Shown here piece after piece: positions 1 through 9,267 of a stretch of DNA of 64,000 nucleotides. A model generated the notes under the pieces. That model saw only the letters and a list, made by a program, of their open reading frames with translations. It had not been told where the DNA came from and ran no database searches. The DNA comes from Pararhizobium arenae (lineage in GTDB: Bacteria > Pseudomonadota > Alphaproteobacteria > Rhizobiales > Rhizobiaceae), in contig NZ_MOOY01000001.1 in the NCBI RefSeq assembly GCF_001931685.1, positions 496,001 through 560,000 on the forward strand, read 5' to 3'. Each line of letters opens with the position of its first letter. Position 1 is the first letter of the stretch. The translations under genes and the position numbers were made by a program.

Positions 1-624
1 GCAGCGATGATGCTGAAGGGCATGACGGCGCAGTACCTGCTGAATCAGACGTTCAAGGTCGGACCCGAAACGACATTGCTCTTTCATGCGGCCGCTGGTG
101 GTGTCGGCCTGATCGCCGGCCAGTGGGCCAAGGCGCTTGGCGCAACGGTGATCGGAACCGCCGGTTCGCAAGACAAGGTCGATCTTGCGCTCGCCCATGG
201 CTACGATCACGTCATCAACTATCGCACCGAGGATTTCGTCAGCCGCGTCAGGGAGATCACCGGCGGCAAGGGCGTCGATGTCGTTTATGATTCGGTCGGC
301 AAGGATACCTATCCCGCGTCGCTGGATTGCATCCGCCCGCGCGGGCTTTGGGTCTCCTTCGGAAACTCCTCCGGCCCCGTCGATAGTTTTAGCATCGGGG
401 TGCTGGCGCAAAAAGGCTCGCTGTTTGCAACGCGACCGACGCTCTTTGCCTACGTTGCGACCCGGCCGGCTCTGGAGGCATGTGCAAATTCTCTTTTTGA
501 TATTGTGCGCAGCAACAAAGTCCGTATCAATATCAACCAGACCTATGCACTGGCGGATGCCGCGCAGGCTCATACGGATCTGGAAGCCAGAAAAACGAGT
601 GGAACGACCTTGCTGATACCCTGA
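1..624 (+). CDS. NADPH:quinone oxidoreductase, C-terminal part (gene starts before the window)
   Basis: Last 207 residues of a zinc-independent quinone reductase of the medium-chain dehydrogenase/reductase superfamily (Qor type), which reduces quinones with NADPH in the cytoplasm. The frame is open through base 1, so the N-terminal half of the gene is outside the window. The Rossmann glycine motif AAAGGVG is at visible residues 30-36, followed by the VDVVYDSVG strand typical of the cofactor domain. No zinc-binding cysteine cluster is visible. The ABC transporter gene starts 47 bases downstream in the same direction, so co-transcription is possible, but a functional link is not obvious. Confidence 0.85.
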   Translation, partial: AAMMLKGMTAQYLLNQTFKVGPETTLLFHAAAGGVGLIAGQWAKALGATVIGTAGSQDKVDLALAHGYDHVINYRTEDFVSRVREITGGKGVDVVYDSVGKDTYPASLDCIRPRGLWVSFGNSSGPVDSFSIGVLAQKGSLFATRPTLFAYVATRPALEACANSLFDIVRSNKVRININQTYALADAAQAHTDLEARKTSGTTLLIP

Positions 625-671
625 TAAGCCGCAAAGGCACGGGAGCAGCATAAGCAAGAAATGAGGGGCGC

Positions 672-2243
672 GTGGCGGGAGAGCAAGAAACCGTCGACGG
701 ATCGTTGTTGGCCGTCGACAAGCTGACAAAGGTATTCGGCACCTTCGCAGCCTGCGATCATATCGATCTCGCCATCAGGACCGGTGAAATCCACGCATTG
801 CTTGGAGAGAACGGCGCCGGTAAATCGACACTGGTGAAGATGCTGTTCGGCGTGCTTGCACCGACCAGCGGGCGTATCCTCTGGCAAGGCCAGCCTGTGC
901 GTATCGCAAGTCCCAATGCCGCAAGAAAACTCGGTATCGGAATGGTTTTCCAGCATTTTTCGCTGTTTGAAGCCCTGACCGTCGCCGAAAATATTGCTTT
1001 GTCCATGGATCCGGGCGTTTCGCTTGCGAAGATTTCGGATGAGGCGGCGTCGCTGTCTCGTAGTTATGGCTTGCCGCTCGATCCGAAAGCGCATGTCGCC
1101 GACCTTTCTGTCGGAGAACGCCAACGCATCGAGATCGTGCGCGCTCTGCTGCAGAACCCGCAATTGATCATTCTCGACGAACCGACATCGGTTCTGACGC
1201 CGCAGGAAGCGGACCGTCTTTTCGAGACGCTCGCCAAGCTGAAATCCGAAGGGCGCTCGGTTCTCTATATCAGTCACCGGCTTGAGGAAGTGCAGCGCAT
1301 CTGCGACCGCGCCACGGTACTGCGGCACGGCAAGGTGACGGGTGCCTGCGATCCGCGGCAGGAGACACCGGCCTCGCTGGCACGCATGATGGTCGGCAGC
1401 GACGTTGCGCATGTGTCTGCTGAAGGAACCGGGGTTCGCGGCGATGTGCTGCTGGAAGCGCGCAATCTTTCGGCTGCGGCGAGAACCCCCTTTGCCGTGT
1501 CGCTCAAGCATGTCTGCCTGAAGGTTCGCGGCGGCGAGGTGCTGGCGATTGCAGGTGTTGCCGGCAACGGGCAGAGCGAACTTTTCGACGCGCTTTCCGG
1601 CGAATATCCGGTTGCCGACGCGAGTGCCATTCAATTGCGCCAGAAGCCTGTCGGCACCCTTGGCATCAACGCCCGGCGGTTGATAGGCAGCGGCTTCGTG
1701 CCGGAAGAGCGCCATGGCCATGCAGCGGTATCAGCCCTTCCACTTTCGGACAATCTCGTTTTGGCCCGCAGCGAATCCGACCGCAAGGCGTTTATCGGTG
1801 GGGGCAGGCTCGGCATTATCCGGCAGGATGCGGTCAAACGCGCAACCAAACGCATTTGTGAAGTCATGGATGTGCGTAAGAGCGGTGAGGACCCGGCTGC
1901 CGGGTCGCTGTCGGGCGGCAATCTGCAAAAATTTATCGTTGGTCGCGAGCTTGATCGGCAGCCTTCCGTGCTCGTCGTCAACCAGCCGACCTGGGGCGTG
2001 GACGCGGGGGCTGCGAGCCGCATCCGTCAGGCACTCGTCGATCTCGCGAAATCCGGTTCAGCGGTACTGGTGATCAGCCAGGATCTGGACGAAATCTTCG
2101 AGGTCGCCACCGAAATCGCCGTCATCAACGAGGGACGTCTTTCCGATGCCTATCCGGCAAAGGAATTGTCTCGTGAGAAAATAGGGTTGCTGATGGGCGG
2201 CATGCATGTCGGCAAGCAGGCGGAGAGCCTTGATGCGCATTGA
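672..2243 (+). CDS. BMP-family ABC importer, ATP-binding protein (duplicated ATPase)
   Basis: 523-residue ATPase with two fused ABC domains, energising import by the two permeases encoded next. The first domain has Walker A GENGAGKST (residues 45-53), a signature LSVGERQR and Walker B LIILDEPTS. The second has a degenerate Walker A (GVAGNGQSE), signature LSGGNLQK and the Walker B variant VVNQPTWGVD, where the usual DEP is NQP; a degenerate second site is usual in YufO/NupA-type transporters. The start is GTG with GAGGGG just upstream; no better ATG precedes the conserved KVFG strand. Its stop overlaps the next gene's ATG region. By family the substrate is likely a nucleoside or related purine; the exact ligand is not readable from sequence. 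Confidence 0.9.
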   Translation: MAGEQETVDGSLLAVDKLTKVFGTFAACDHIDLAIRTGEIHALLGENGAGKSTLVKMLFGVLAPTSGRILWQGQPVRIASPNAARKLGIGMVFQHFSLFEALTVAENIALSMDPGVSLAKISDEAASLSRSYGLPLDPKAHVADLSVGERQRIEIVRALLQNPQLIILDEPTSVLTPQEADRLFETLAKLKSEGRSVLYISHRLEEVQRICDRATVLRHGKVTGACDPRQETPASLARMMVGSDVAHVSAEGTGVRGDVLLEARNLSAAARTPFAVSLKHVCLKVRGGEVLAIAGVAGNGQSELFDALSGEYPVADASAIQLRQKPVGTLGINARRLIGSGFVPEERHGHAAVSALPLSDNLVLARSESDRKAFIGGGRLGIIRQDAVKRATKRICEVMDVRKSGEDPAAGSLSGGNLQKFIVGRELDRQPSVLVVNQPTWGVDAGAASRIRQALVDLAKSGSAVLVISQDLDEIFEVATEIAVINEGRLSDAYPAKELSREKIGLLMGGMHVGKQAESLDAH

Positions 2244-3324
2244 GCTTGAAAAGCGCCCGAAGGTCTCGGTGCTGTTCTCCATCTTCTCTCCGTTCATAGC
2301 GCTGATCCTGACGCTGATTGCCGGGGCCATCATGTTTGCAATGCTCGGCAAGGACCCGGGCTATGCGCTTTACAGCTTTTTCATCGAGCCGCTGATGGAG
2401 GTCTGGTCGCTGCATGAACTGGCGATCAAGGCGGGACCGCTGATCCTAATCGCTGTCGGCCTTTCGGTCTGCTACCGCTCCAACAACTGGAATATCGGCG
2501 CCGAAGGCCAGTTCATCATGGGCGCGATCGCGGGTTCGATCATTCCGGTCGTCTTTTACGAGTGGCAGTCGCCTTTGGTGCTGCCACTGATGCTGGTCAT
2601 GGGCATGCTGGGCGGCGCGCTGTTTGCGGGCATTCCGGCCTTTCTCAAGGCCCACATGAATACAAACGAAATCCTGACCAGCCTGATGCTGGTCTATGTC
2701 GCACAGCTTTTCCTAGACTGGCTGGTGCGCGGCCCCTGGCGCAATCCGGGCGGTATGAATTTTCCCGAGACGCGCACCTTCGGCGCCGAAGCCATCCTGC
2801 CCGAAATGCTGGCCTCCGGTCGCGCCCATTGGGGTTTTGCCTTCGCCATCATCGCGGCGATCCTTGTCTGGCTGATGATGCGCTTTACGCTCAAGGGCTT
2901 CGAGATCACCGTTCTTGGCCAATCGGAGCGGGCAGGCCGGTTTGCCGGTTTCTCGTCGCGCAAGATGATCTGGTTTTCGATGCTGCTTTCCGGCGCGCTC
3001 GCGGGTCTCGCCGGCATCTCGGAAGTGAGCGGTGCGATCCAGCAACTGCGTCCTGTCATCTCGCCCGGTTACGGTTTTACCGCGATCATCGTTGCCTTTC
3101 TCGGCCGTCTGAACCCGCTCGGTATCGTCGCTTCGGGTCTTGTTCTTGCGCTCACCTATCTAGGCGGCGAGGCAGCGCAGCTGTCGCTCGGGGTTTCCGA
3201 CAAGGTGACACGCGTTTTCCAGGGGCTGCTGCTGTTCTTTGTGCTCTCCTGCGACACGCTGCTCCACTTCAAGATCAGAATGGTCTGGGCTGACCTCAAT
3301 GATACCGTGAAGGATACGCACTGA
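2233..3324 (+). CDS. BMP-family ABC importer, permease 1
   Basis: 363-residue integral inner-membrane permease of the branched-chain amino acid/ribose type superfamily (YufP/NupB-like). Multiple hydrophobic helices and the conserved NIGAEGQFIMGA segment around residue 90, TNEILTSLML near 145 and the EVSGAIQQLRP loop identify it. The ATG at 2233 is chosen over an in-frame ATG at 2206 because GGAGA lies six bases before it and it overlaps the ATPase stop by 11 bases, a typical coupled start. It is expected to form a heterodimer with the product of the following gene. Confidence 0.9.
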   Translation: MRIELEKRPKVSVLFSIFSPFIALILTLIAGAIMFAMLGKDPGYALYSFFIEPLMEVWSLHELAIKAGPLILIAVGLSVCYRSNNWNIGAEGQFIMGAIAGSIIPVVFYEWQSPLVLPLMLVMGMLGGALFAGIPAFLKAHMNTNEILTSLMLVYVAQLFLDWLVRGPWRNPGGMNFPETRTFGAEAILPEMLASGRAHWGFAFAIIAAILVWLMMRFTLKGFEITVLGQSERAGRFAGFSSRKMIWFSMLLSGALAGLAGISEVSGAIQQLRPVISPGYGFTAIIVAFLGRLNPLGIVASGLVLALTYLGGEAAQLSLGVSDKVTRVFQGLLLFFVLSCDTLLHFKIRMVWADLNDTVKDTH

Positions 3325-4244
3325 TGGGTATCGTCGAAGCCATTCTTCTCACTGTCATCACCGCCGCGACCCCGCTCGTGATCGCCGCTCTTGGCGAACT
3401 CGTGACCGAGCGGTCCGGCGTGCTCAATCTGGGTGTCGAGGGCATGATGATCATGGGGGCAGCCTGCGCCTTCGTGGCGACGCAGCTCACAGGCTCTCCT
3501 TATATCGGCATTCTCGCCGGTATCCTTTCCGGCGCGCTGTTTTCGCTGCTGTTCGGTTTCCTGACCCTGACTCTGGTTGCAAACCAGGTGGCGACAGGTC
3601 TTGCCCTAACGATCCTCGGTCTTGGGGTTTCCGGCATGATCGGAGAAGCCTATGTCGGCCAATCCGGCGAGAAACTGCCGCAGATCGTCTTTCCGCTTCT
3701 GTCGGATATTCCCTGGCTCGGGCCGTTGCTCTTCAAGCAGGATATGATCTTTTATCTGTCGATCGCGCTGGTGATCGGAGTGAACTGGTTCCTGTTCAAG
3801 ACCCGCAAGGGCCTGATGCTGCGTTCGGTGGGGGACAGTCATTCGTCGGCCCACGCGCTCGGCATCAACGTTATCCGCACGCGCTATCTGGCCGTGATGT
3901 TCGGCGGTGCCTGCGCCGGTCTTGCCGGCGCCCAGCTGTCGCTCGTCTATACGCCGCAATGGGTGGAAAACATGTCCGCCGGTCGCGGATGGATCGCGCT
4001 GGCGCTTGTGGTGTTCGCCTCGTGGCGGCCGTGGCGCGTTGTCGTCGGCGGTTATCTTTTCGGCGCGGTCTCCATCAGCCAGCTGCATGCACAGGCGTTC
4101 GGCATCGGAATTCCGTCACAGTTCCTTTCCGCTCTTCCCTATCTCGCGACAGTTGCGGTACTGATTATCATCTCGCACAACCGCCGCACGACGCTGATCA
4201 ACACGCCGGCGTCGCTTGGCAAATCCTTCGTGCCAGATCGGTAA
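3324..4244 (+). CDS. BMP-family ABC importer, permease 2
   Basis: 306-residue membrane permease (YufQ/NupC-like), partner of the previous permease. The conserved N-terminal block [19 protein letters not shown] and the [12 protein letters not shown] helix are diagnostic for this subfamily. The start codon shares one base with the preceding stop (TGATG), indicating translational coupling in the operon. Roughly eight hydrophobic segments can be read. The protein ends in a short basic tail with no extra domain. Confidence 0.9.
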   Translation: MGIVEAILLTVITAATPLVIAALGELVTERSGVLNLGVEGMMIMGAACAFVATQLTGSPYIGILAGILSGALFSLLFGFLTLTLVANQVATGLALTILGLGVSGMIGEAYVGQSGEKLPQIVFPLLSDIPWLGPLLFKQDMIFYLSIALVIGVNWFLFKTRKGLMLRSVGDSHSSAHALGINVIRTRYLAVMFGGACAGLAGAQLSLVYTPQWVENMSAGRGWIALALVVFASWRPWRVVVGGYLFGAVSISQLHAQAFGIGIPSQFLSALPYLATVAVLIIISHNRRTTLINTPASLGKSFVPDR

Positions 4245-4282
4245 AACAACAAAATTCTTAAAACCAAACCATAGGGGTAAAA

Positions 4283-5353
4283 ATGAAAAAGCTTCTTTTC
4301 GCTCTTGCAACGTCTGCAGCCGTCCTCGGCTTCACCGCTGCCGCCAGCGCCCAGGACAAGGCCAAGATCTGCTTCGTCTATGTCGGCTCCAAGACCGACG
4401 GCGGCTGGACGCAGGCTCACGACATCGGTCGCCAGGAACTGGAAAAGGCCCTTGGCGACAAGATCGAAACCCAGTTCCTCGAAAACGTTCCGGAAGGTCC
4501 GGATGCCGAGCGCGCAATCGAGCGTCTCGCCCGTTCAGGTTGCGGTGTGATTTTCACGACGTCCTTTGGTTTCATGGACGCGACCATCAAGATCGCCGAA
4601 AAGTTCCCGGACGTGAAGTTCGAGCATGCGACCGGCTACAAGAGCGCGCCGAACGTCGCAACCTACAACAGCCGCTTCTACGAAGGCCGCTACATTCAGG
4701 GCCAGATCGCTGCGAAGATCTCGCAGAAGGGCGAAGCCGGCTACATCGCGTCCTTCCCGATTCCGGAAGTCGTCATGGGCATCAACTCGTTCCTGATTGG
4801 TGCGCGTTCGGTCAATCCGGAGTTCAAGATCAAGGTCGTATGGGCCAACACCTGGTTTGACCCCGGCAAGGAAGCCGATGCCGCTAAGGCACTGATCGAC
4901 CAGGGCGTTGATGTGATCACGCAGCACACCGACACGACGGCGCCGATGCAGGTTGCTGCAGAGCGTGGCATCAAGGCCTTCGGTCAGGCCTCCGACATGA
5001 TCAAAGCTGGACCGGAAACTCAGCTGACGGCGATCGTCGACACCTGGGGCTCCTACTACATTAAGCGCACCCAGGCTTTCCTCGACGGCAAGTGGGAAAC
5101 CACATCGAGCTGGGACGGCCTCAAGGATGGCATCCTGACGATGGCGCCCTACACCAACATGCCGGACGACGTGAAGAAGATGGCCGAGGAAACAGAAGCC
5201 AAGATCAAGTCCGGCGAGCTGAAGCCGTTTACCGGCCCGCTCAAGAAGCAGGACGGCAGCGAATGGCTGGCCGCTGGCGCATCTGCGGATGACGGCACGC
5301 TTCTCGGCATGAACTTCTACGTCGAAGGCGTTGACGATAAGCTGCCGCAGTAA
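4283..5353 (+). CDS. BMP-family ABC importer, periplasmic substrate-binding lipoprotein-like protein
   Basis: 356-residue periplasmic binding protein of the BMP (basic membrane protein/Med) family that captures the ligand for the transporter above. A Sec signal peptide (MKKLLFALATSAAV...ASA) is cleaved about residue 24; there is no lipobox cysteine, so it is expected to be soluble in the periplasm, unlike Gram-positive homologues. The block KICFVYVGSKTDGGWTQAHD just after the signal and FTTSFGFMD near residue 95 are family hallmarks. AGGGG lies seven bases before the ATG. It is the last gene of the transporter operon, followed by a terminator. Family members bind purine nucleosides; ligand here is inferred only. 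Confidence 0.92.
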   Translation: MKKLLFALATSAAVLGFTAAASAQDKAKICFVYVGSKTDGGWTQAHDIGRQELEKALGDKIETQFLENVPEGPDAERAIERLARSGCGVIFTTSFGFMDATIKIAEKFPDVKFEHATGYKSAPNVATYNSRFYEGRYIQGQIAAKISQKGEAGYIASFPIPEVVMGINSFLIGARSVNPEFKIKVVWANTWFDPGKEADAAKALIDQGVDVITQHTDTTAPMQVAAERGIKAFGQASDMIKAGPETQLTAIVDTWGSYYIKRTQAFLDGKWETTSSWDGLKDGILTMAPYTNMPDDVKKMAEETEAKIKSGELKPFTGPLKKQDGSEWLAAGASADDGTLLGMNFYVEGVDDKLPQ

Positions 5354-5379
5354 CGGCATCTGACTGATTCTAAATATGA

Positions 5380-5408
5380 AAGGGGCGGCTTACGGCTGCC
5401 CCTTTTTT
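5380..5408 (+). terminator. Rho-independent terminator of the BMP transporter operon
   Basis: A 10-bp stem (AAGGGGCGGC with GCTGCCCCTT, one G-T pair) closes a five-base loop and runs into six T residues. It starts 27 bases after the binding-protein stop codon and separates the two sugar/nucleoside transporter operons. Confidence 0.85.
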
Positions 5409-5473
5409 CGTCCTGCTTGCTGCGGTAGTGACGTGAGAAAAATTTCGCGGCGGCCACAAATAGCCGTTTACAT

Positions 5474-5492
5474 AAATCATATAGTATGATTT
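5474..5492. promoter_or_regulatory. Palindromic operator candidate upstream of the YtfQ-like gene
   Basis: Two perfect 8-base arms (AAATCATA and TATGATTT) flank a TAG spacer, 44 bases before the binding-protein start codon. The position in the leader and the presence of a GntR/FadR-type repressor gene at the end of the same operon make it a plausible autoregulatory operator. The palindrome is seen directly; the regulator-site pairing is inference. Confidence 0.5.
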
Positions 5493-5535
5493 TTTACCGG
5501 TGCTGCTGAGGAGCAGCTTTCTTTGGGAGGAAATC

Positions 5536-6498
5536 ATGAAATTCAAGACTGCACTTGCGAGTGCCACGATCCTTGCTGCCTGCATGTTCGGTTCCGCTTC
5601 TGCCGCCGACCTTACGATCGGTTTTTCGCAGATCGGTTCGGAGTCCGGCTGGCGCGCCGCTGAAACCACTCTGACCAAGCAGCAGGCCGAAAAGCGCGGT
5701 ATCGACCTCAAGTTCGCCGATGCTCAGCAGAAACAGGAAAACCAGATCAAGGCGATCCGTTCGTTCATCGCCCAGGGCGTTGACGCGATCCTGATTGCTC
5801 CGGTTGTCGCCACCGGCTGGGATGAAGTCCTGACGGAAGCCAAGGATGCCGAAATCCCGGTCATTCTGCTCGACCGTACCGTCGATTCGTCGAAAGACCT
5901 CTACCTGACGGCCGTGACCTCCGACCTGGTCCATGAAGGCAACGTCGCCGGCAAGTGGCTGGTCGATACCGTCGCCGGAAAGCCGTGCAACGTCGTCGAG
6001 TTGCAGGGCACCACCGGTTCTTCGCCGGCTATCGACCGCAAAAAGGGTTTTGAAGAAGCTCTGAAAGGTCACGACAACCTGAAGATCATCCGCAGCCAGA
6101 CCGGTGACTTTACCCGCACCAAGGGCAAGGAAGTCATGGAAAGCTTCCTCAAGGCTGAAGACGGCGGCAAGAACATCTGCGCCCTCTACGCTCACAACGA
6201 CGATATGGCCGTTGGTGCGATCCAGGCGATCAAGGAAGCTGGCCTGAAGCCGGGTACAGATATTCTCGTCGTCTCGATCGACGCCGTTCCGGATATCTTC
6301 CAGGCCATGGCTGCCGGCGAAGCCAATGCGACAGTCGAGCTGACCCCTGACATGGCTGGCCCGGCACTAGATGCGCTCGAAGCTTATCTGAAGGACAAGA
6401 CGGAGCCGCCGAAGTGGATCCAGACGGAGTCCAAGCTGTACACCCAGGCTGACGATCCGCAGAAGGTCTACGAAGCCAAGAAGGGCCTCGGCTACTGA
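5536..6498 (+). CDS. ytfQ: YtfQ-like sugar ABC transporter substrate-binding protein
   Basis: 320-residue periplasmic binding protein of the ribose/galactose-binding (Peripla_BP_4) class, closest in motifs to the galactofuranose-binding YtfQ. Signal peptide MKFKTALASATILAACMFGSASA is followed by DLTIGFSQIGSESGWR, the YtfQ-type N-terminal strand with the ligand-contacting ESGWR. QGVDAILIAPV and the VELQGTTGSSPAIDRKKGF hinge follow. The start at 5536 has GGGAGGA eight bases upstream; an in-frame ATG at 5500 has none and would mask the signal peptide. It is the first gene of a four-component importer plus regulator. Galactofuranose is the ligand of the E. coli homologue; rhizobial relatives may take other sugars. 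Confidence 0.88.
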   Translation: MKFKTALASATILAACMFGSASAADLTIGFSQIGSESGWRAAETTLTKQQAEKRGIDLKFADAQQKQENQIKAIRSFIAQGVDAILIAPVVATGWDEVLTEAKDAEIPVILLDRTVDSSKDLYLTAVTSDLVHEGNVAGKWLVDTVAGKPCNVVELQGTTGSSPAIDRKKGFEEALKGHDNLKIIRSQTGDFTRTKGKEVMESFLKAEDGGKNICALYAHNDDMAVGAIQAIKEAGLKPGTDILVVSIDAVPDIFQAMAAGEANATVELTPDMAGPALDALEAYLKDKTEPPKWIQTESKLYTQADDPQKVYEAKKGLGY

Positions 6499-6508
6499 TG
6501 TTTGCAAT

Positions 6509-6568
6509 GGAGCGCTGGCTTGCCGGCGCTCCAACCGCAGGCAGTCGGGCCGAACGTCACGTTCGGCC
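6509..6568 (+). promoter_or_regulatory. Two consecutive stem-loops between binding-protein and ATPase genes
   Basis: Stem 1 (6509-6532) is 10 bp with a four-base loop and one G-T pair; stem 2 (6548-6568) is a perfect 9-bp stem (GGCCGAACG/CGTTCGGCC) with a three-base loop. Neither is followed by a T run. They lie in the 223-base gap between ytfQ and ytfR. Such hairpins commonly protect the binding-protein transcript or partly terminate, giving more binding protein than transporter; that role is inferred here. Confidence 0.5.
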
Positions 6569-6721
6569 TGATGGTTTACTGTGGTCGATCTCTGGCAATG
6601 CCGCCGGATATCTGAGATGGTAAGCAATCATTAACCTAGTGCCTGTTCTCCGGCGTGCCGCGAGCTGCCGGGGCGACCTGTGCCATCGCTGAATCAGAGC
6701 GGTCAGCCAGCGGAAGCCGGA

Positions 6722-8245
6722 ATGATGCAAAGCAATGACGAAATTCTCTCTGCCACGGCCATAGTCAAACGATTTCCGGGCGCGATCGCACTGGATCACG
6801 TCAATTTCTCGCTCCGCCGCGGCGAGGTCCACGCGCTCCTCGGCGAGAACGGCGCTGGCAAATCCACCCTTATCAAATGCATGACCGGTGCCTACCGACG
6901 CGATGAGGGGTCTCTTCGCCTCGACGGTGTCGAAATCGATCCGCGCGATCCGCTAGATGCCCAGTCGCTCGGGATCGGGACGGTCTATCAGGAGGTCAAT
7001 CTCCTCGGTAACCTCAGCGTTGCCGAAAACCTGTTTCTCGGTCGCCAGCCGCGCCGTTTCGGTCTTGTGAACACCCGCGAGATGAACCGGCAGGCGAGGG
7101 CGTTGCTTGCCAACTACGGCATGGACATCAATGTCTCACGCTCGCTCGACAGCTATTCCGTCGCCGTTCAGCAGGTTGTTGCCATTGCCCGCGCGGTCGA
7201 TCTCTCCGGCAAGGTTCTCATCCTGGACGAGCCAACGGCCAGCCTTGATGCCCAGGAAGTGGAGATGCTGTTTCGCATCGTCCGCGGGCTGAAGGCCAAG
7301 GGCTTGGGCGTCGTTTTCATCACACATTTTCTGGAGCAGGTTTACGCCCTTTCGGACAGGATTACGGTGCTGCGCAACGGTCAATTCATTGGCACGCGCG
7401 AAACTGCGTCTCTGCCGCGCAAGGATTTGGTGACGATGATGCTCGGTCATGAGCTTGCGGACGCGGAAAAGGAATTGCGGGCTCACCAACCGGATTCTGG
7501 CAATGTTCGATTTGAGTTTAACGGCTATGGAAAGGCCGGCAAGATCAAGCCCTTCGATCTTTCGGTTCGTAAGGGGGAGGTGGTCGGCATTGCCGGTCTG
7601 CTCGGGTCGGGCCGCACGGAGACGGCGCAACTGCTTTTCGGCGTCGACAAGCCCGATAGCGGTACGGCAACCGTGGCGGGTAAGACCGTCAGTCTGAATT
7701 CGCCGCGTGCTGCCATCAATGAAGGTTTCGGGTTCTGCCCCGAGGATCGCAAGATTGAGGGGATCATCGGCGATCTTTCGATCCGCGAAAACATCGCACT
7801 TGCGCTTCAGGCGCGACGTGGCTGGGCTCGCCCGCTCTCGAGATCGGAGCAGATTGCGCTTGCCGACCGCTATATCAAGGCACTCGACATTCGCACGACC
7901 GATCGGGAGAAACCGATCAAGCTGCTTTCAGGCGGCAATCAGCAAAAGGCCATCCTGGCCCGTTGGTTGGCAACCAATCCGCAATTCCTGATCCTCGACG
8001 AACCGACACGCGGCATCGACGTCGGTGCCCATGCCGAAATCATCCGGCTGATCGAAGATTTGTGCGCCCAGGGCATGTCGCTGCTGGTCATTTCCTCCGA
8101 GCTTGAGGAACTTGTGGCTTACAGTTCGCGCATTCTTGTCCTGCGAGACCGCGAGCATGTTGCCGAGCTGACCGGCGGCGCCATCACCACCCAGAACATC
8201 GTCAATGCAATTGCCGCCAGCGGCAGCGAAAAGGCAGTCCAATGA
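6722..8245 (+). CDS. ytfR: YtfR-like sugar ABC transporter, duplicated ATP-binding protein
   Basis: 507-residue ATPase with two ABC domains that drives sugar import. Domain 1 has GENGAGKST and VLILDEPTASLD; domain 2 has GLLGSGRTE, the signature LLSGGNQQKAI and FLILDEPTRGID, as in RbsA/XylG/YtfR ATPases. The start is uncertain: ATG 6722 (used) and ATG 6725 are adjacent and follow GGAAG about eight bases upstream; a GTG at 6680 would add 14 residues. Its stop overlaps the first permease start (ATGA). It acts with the permeases encoded at 8242 and 9264. Confidence 0.88.
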   Translation: MMQSNDEILSATAIVKRFPGAIALDHVNFSLRRGEVHALLGENGAGKSTLIKCMTGAYRRDEGSLRLDGVEIDPRDPLDAQSLGIGTVYQEVNLLGNLSVAENLFLGRQPRRFGLVNTREMNRQARALLANYGMDINVSRSLDSYSVAVQQVVAIARAVDLSGKVLILDEPTASLDAQEVEMLFRIVRGLKAKGLGVVFITHFLEQVYALSDRITVLRNGQFIGTRETASLPRKDLVTMMLGHELADAEKELRAHQPDSGNVRFEFNGYGKAGKIKPFDLSVRKGEVVGIAGLLGSGRTETAQLLFGVDKPDSGTATVAGKTVSLNSPRAAINEGFGFCPEDRKIEGIIGDLSIRENIALALQARRGWARPLSRSEQIALADRYIKALDIRTTDREKPIKLLSGGNQQKAILARWLATNPQFLILDEPTRGIDVGAHAEIIRLIEDLCAQGMSLLVISSELEELVAYSSRILVLRDREHVAELTGGAITTQNIVNAIAASGSEKAVQ

Positions 8246-9267
8246 TCGAAAGCGCACAACGGCTTGCGTGGCGGCTGGCGCCGCAGCTGATCGCCCTGAT
8301 CATCATTCTCATCCTCTGCCGACTGGTTTTCCCGGGTTTCTACTCGATCGAATTCCAGAACGGGCGGCTCTATGGAAGCCTGATCGACGTTTTGAACCGG
8401 GGAGCACCCGTCGCGCTGCTTGCCGTCGGCATGACCGTTGTCATCGCCACCAAAGGTATCGATCTCTCGGTCGGGGCCGTGATGGCGATCTGCGGAGCCG
8501 TTGCAGCGTCATCCAGCGTGCGTGGCGATCCGCTTGTGTTGACGTTGATACTGACGTTGGGTGTCGGCCTGATCTGCGGGGTCTGGAACGGGTTTCTCGT
8601 TTCCGTTCTCAATATCCAGCCGATTGTCGCTACTCTTGTCCTTATGGTGGCAGGGCGGGGGATCGCGCAGCTGATCACCGAAGGGGCGATCCTCACCTTC
8701 AACGATCCCGGCCTTATCTTCATCGGCAGCGGCTCGTTTATCGCTCTGCCGATGCCGGTGGTGACGTGGCTGCTGTTTGGCATAGCCGTCGCCGTTCTCC
8801 TGCGACTAACCGCGCTCGGGCTTTTGATCGAAGCGGTCGGGATCAACCGGCGTGCAAGCACGCTCTCAGGTATTCGGACGCCGGTTCTGCTGATGGCTGC
8901 CTATATGCTTTCGGGCCTCTGTGCTGCGATCGCCGGTATCATCGTGGCGGCCGATATCAAGGGGGCAGATGCCAACAATGCCGGTCTCTGGCTCGAGCTC
9001 GATGCCATTCTGGCGGTCGTGGTCGGTGGAACCTCGCTTCTCGGCGGGCGCTTCAGCATCATCGCATCGCTGATCGGCGCCATGATCATTCAGGCGATCA
9101 ACACCGGCATCCTGCTTTCGGGCTTCCCGCCGGAGTTCAACCTCATCATCAAGGCTGCGATCATCGTCATCATTCTCGTGATCCAGTCACCGAAAGTGCA
9201 GGGCGTCATGACCTTCCTGACTGTTAAATCCGCGCGCAAGCGTGACGTGGAGCAAACGGCGCAATGA
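8242..9267 (+). CDS. ytfT: YtfT-like sugar ABC transporter permease
   Basis: 341-residue inner-membrane permease of the ribose-type family. It contains the conserved GMTVVIATKGIDLSVGAVMA segment (about residues 63-82), IQPIVATLVLM and the VVGGTSLLGGRFSI loop near the C-terminus. Its ATG overlaps the ATPase stop by four bases and its own stop overlaps the next permease start by four bases, so the three genes form a tightly coupled unit. It pairs with the YjfF-like permease. Confidence 0.88.
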   Translation: MIESAQRLAWRLAPQLIALIIILILCRLVFPGFYSIEFQNGRLYGSLIDVLNRGAPVALLAVGMTVVIATKGIDLSVGAVMAICGAVAASSSVRGDPLVLTLILTLGVGLICGVWNGFLVSVLNIQPIVATLVLMVAGRGIAQLITEGAILTFNDPGLIFIGSGSFIALPMPVVTWLLFGIAVAVLLRLTALGLLIEAVGINRRASTLSGIRTPVLLMAAYMLSGLCAAIAGIIVAADIKGADANNAGLWLELDAILAVVVGGTSLLGGRFSIIASLIGAMIIQAINTGILLSGFPPEFNLIIKAAIIVIILVIQSPKVQGVMTFLTVKSARKRDVEQTAQ

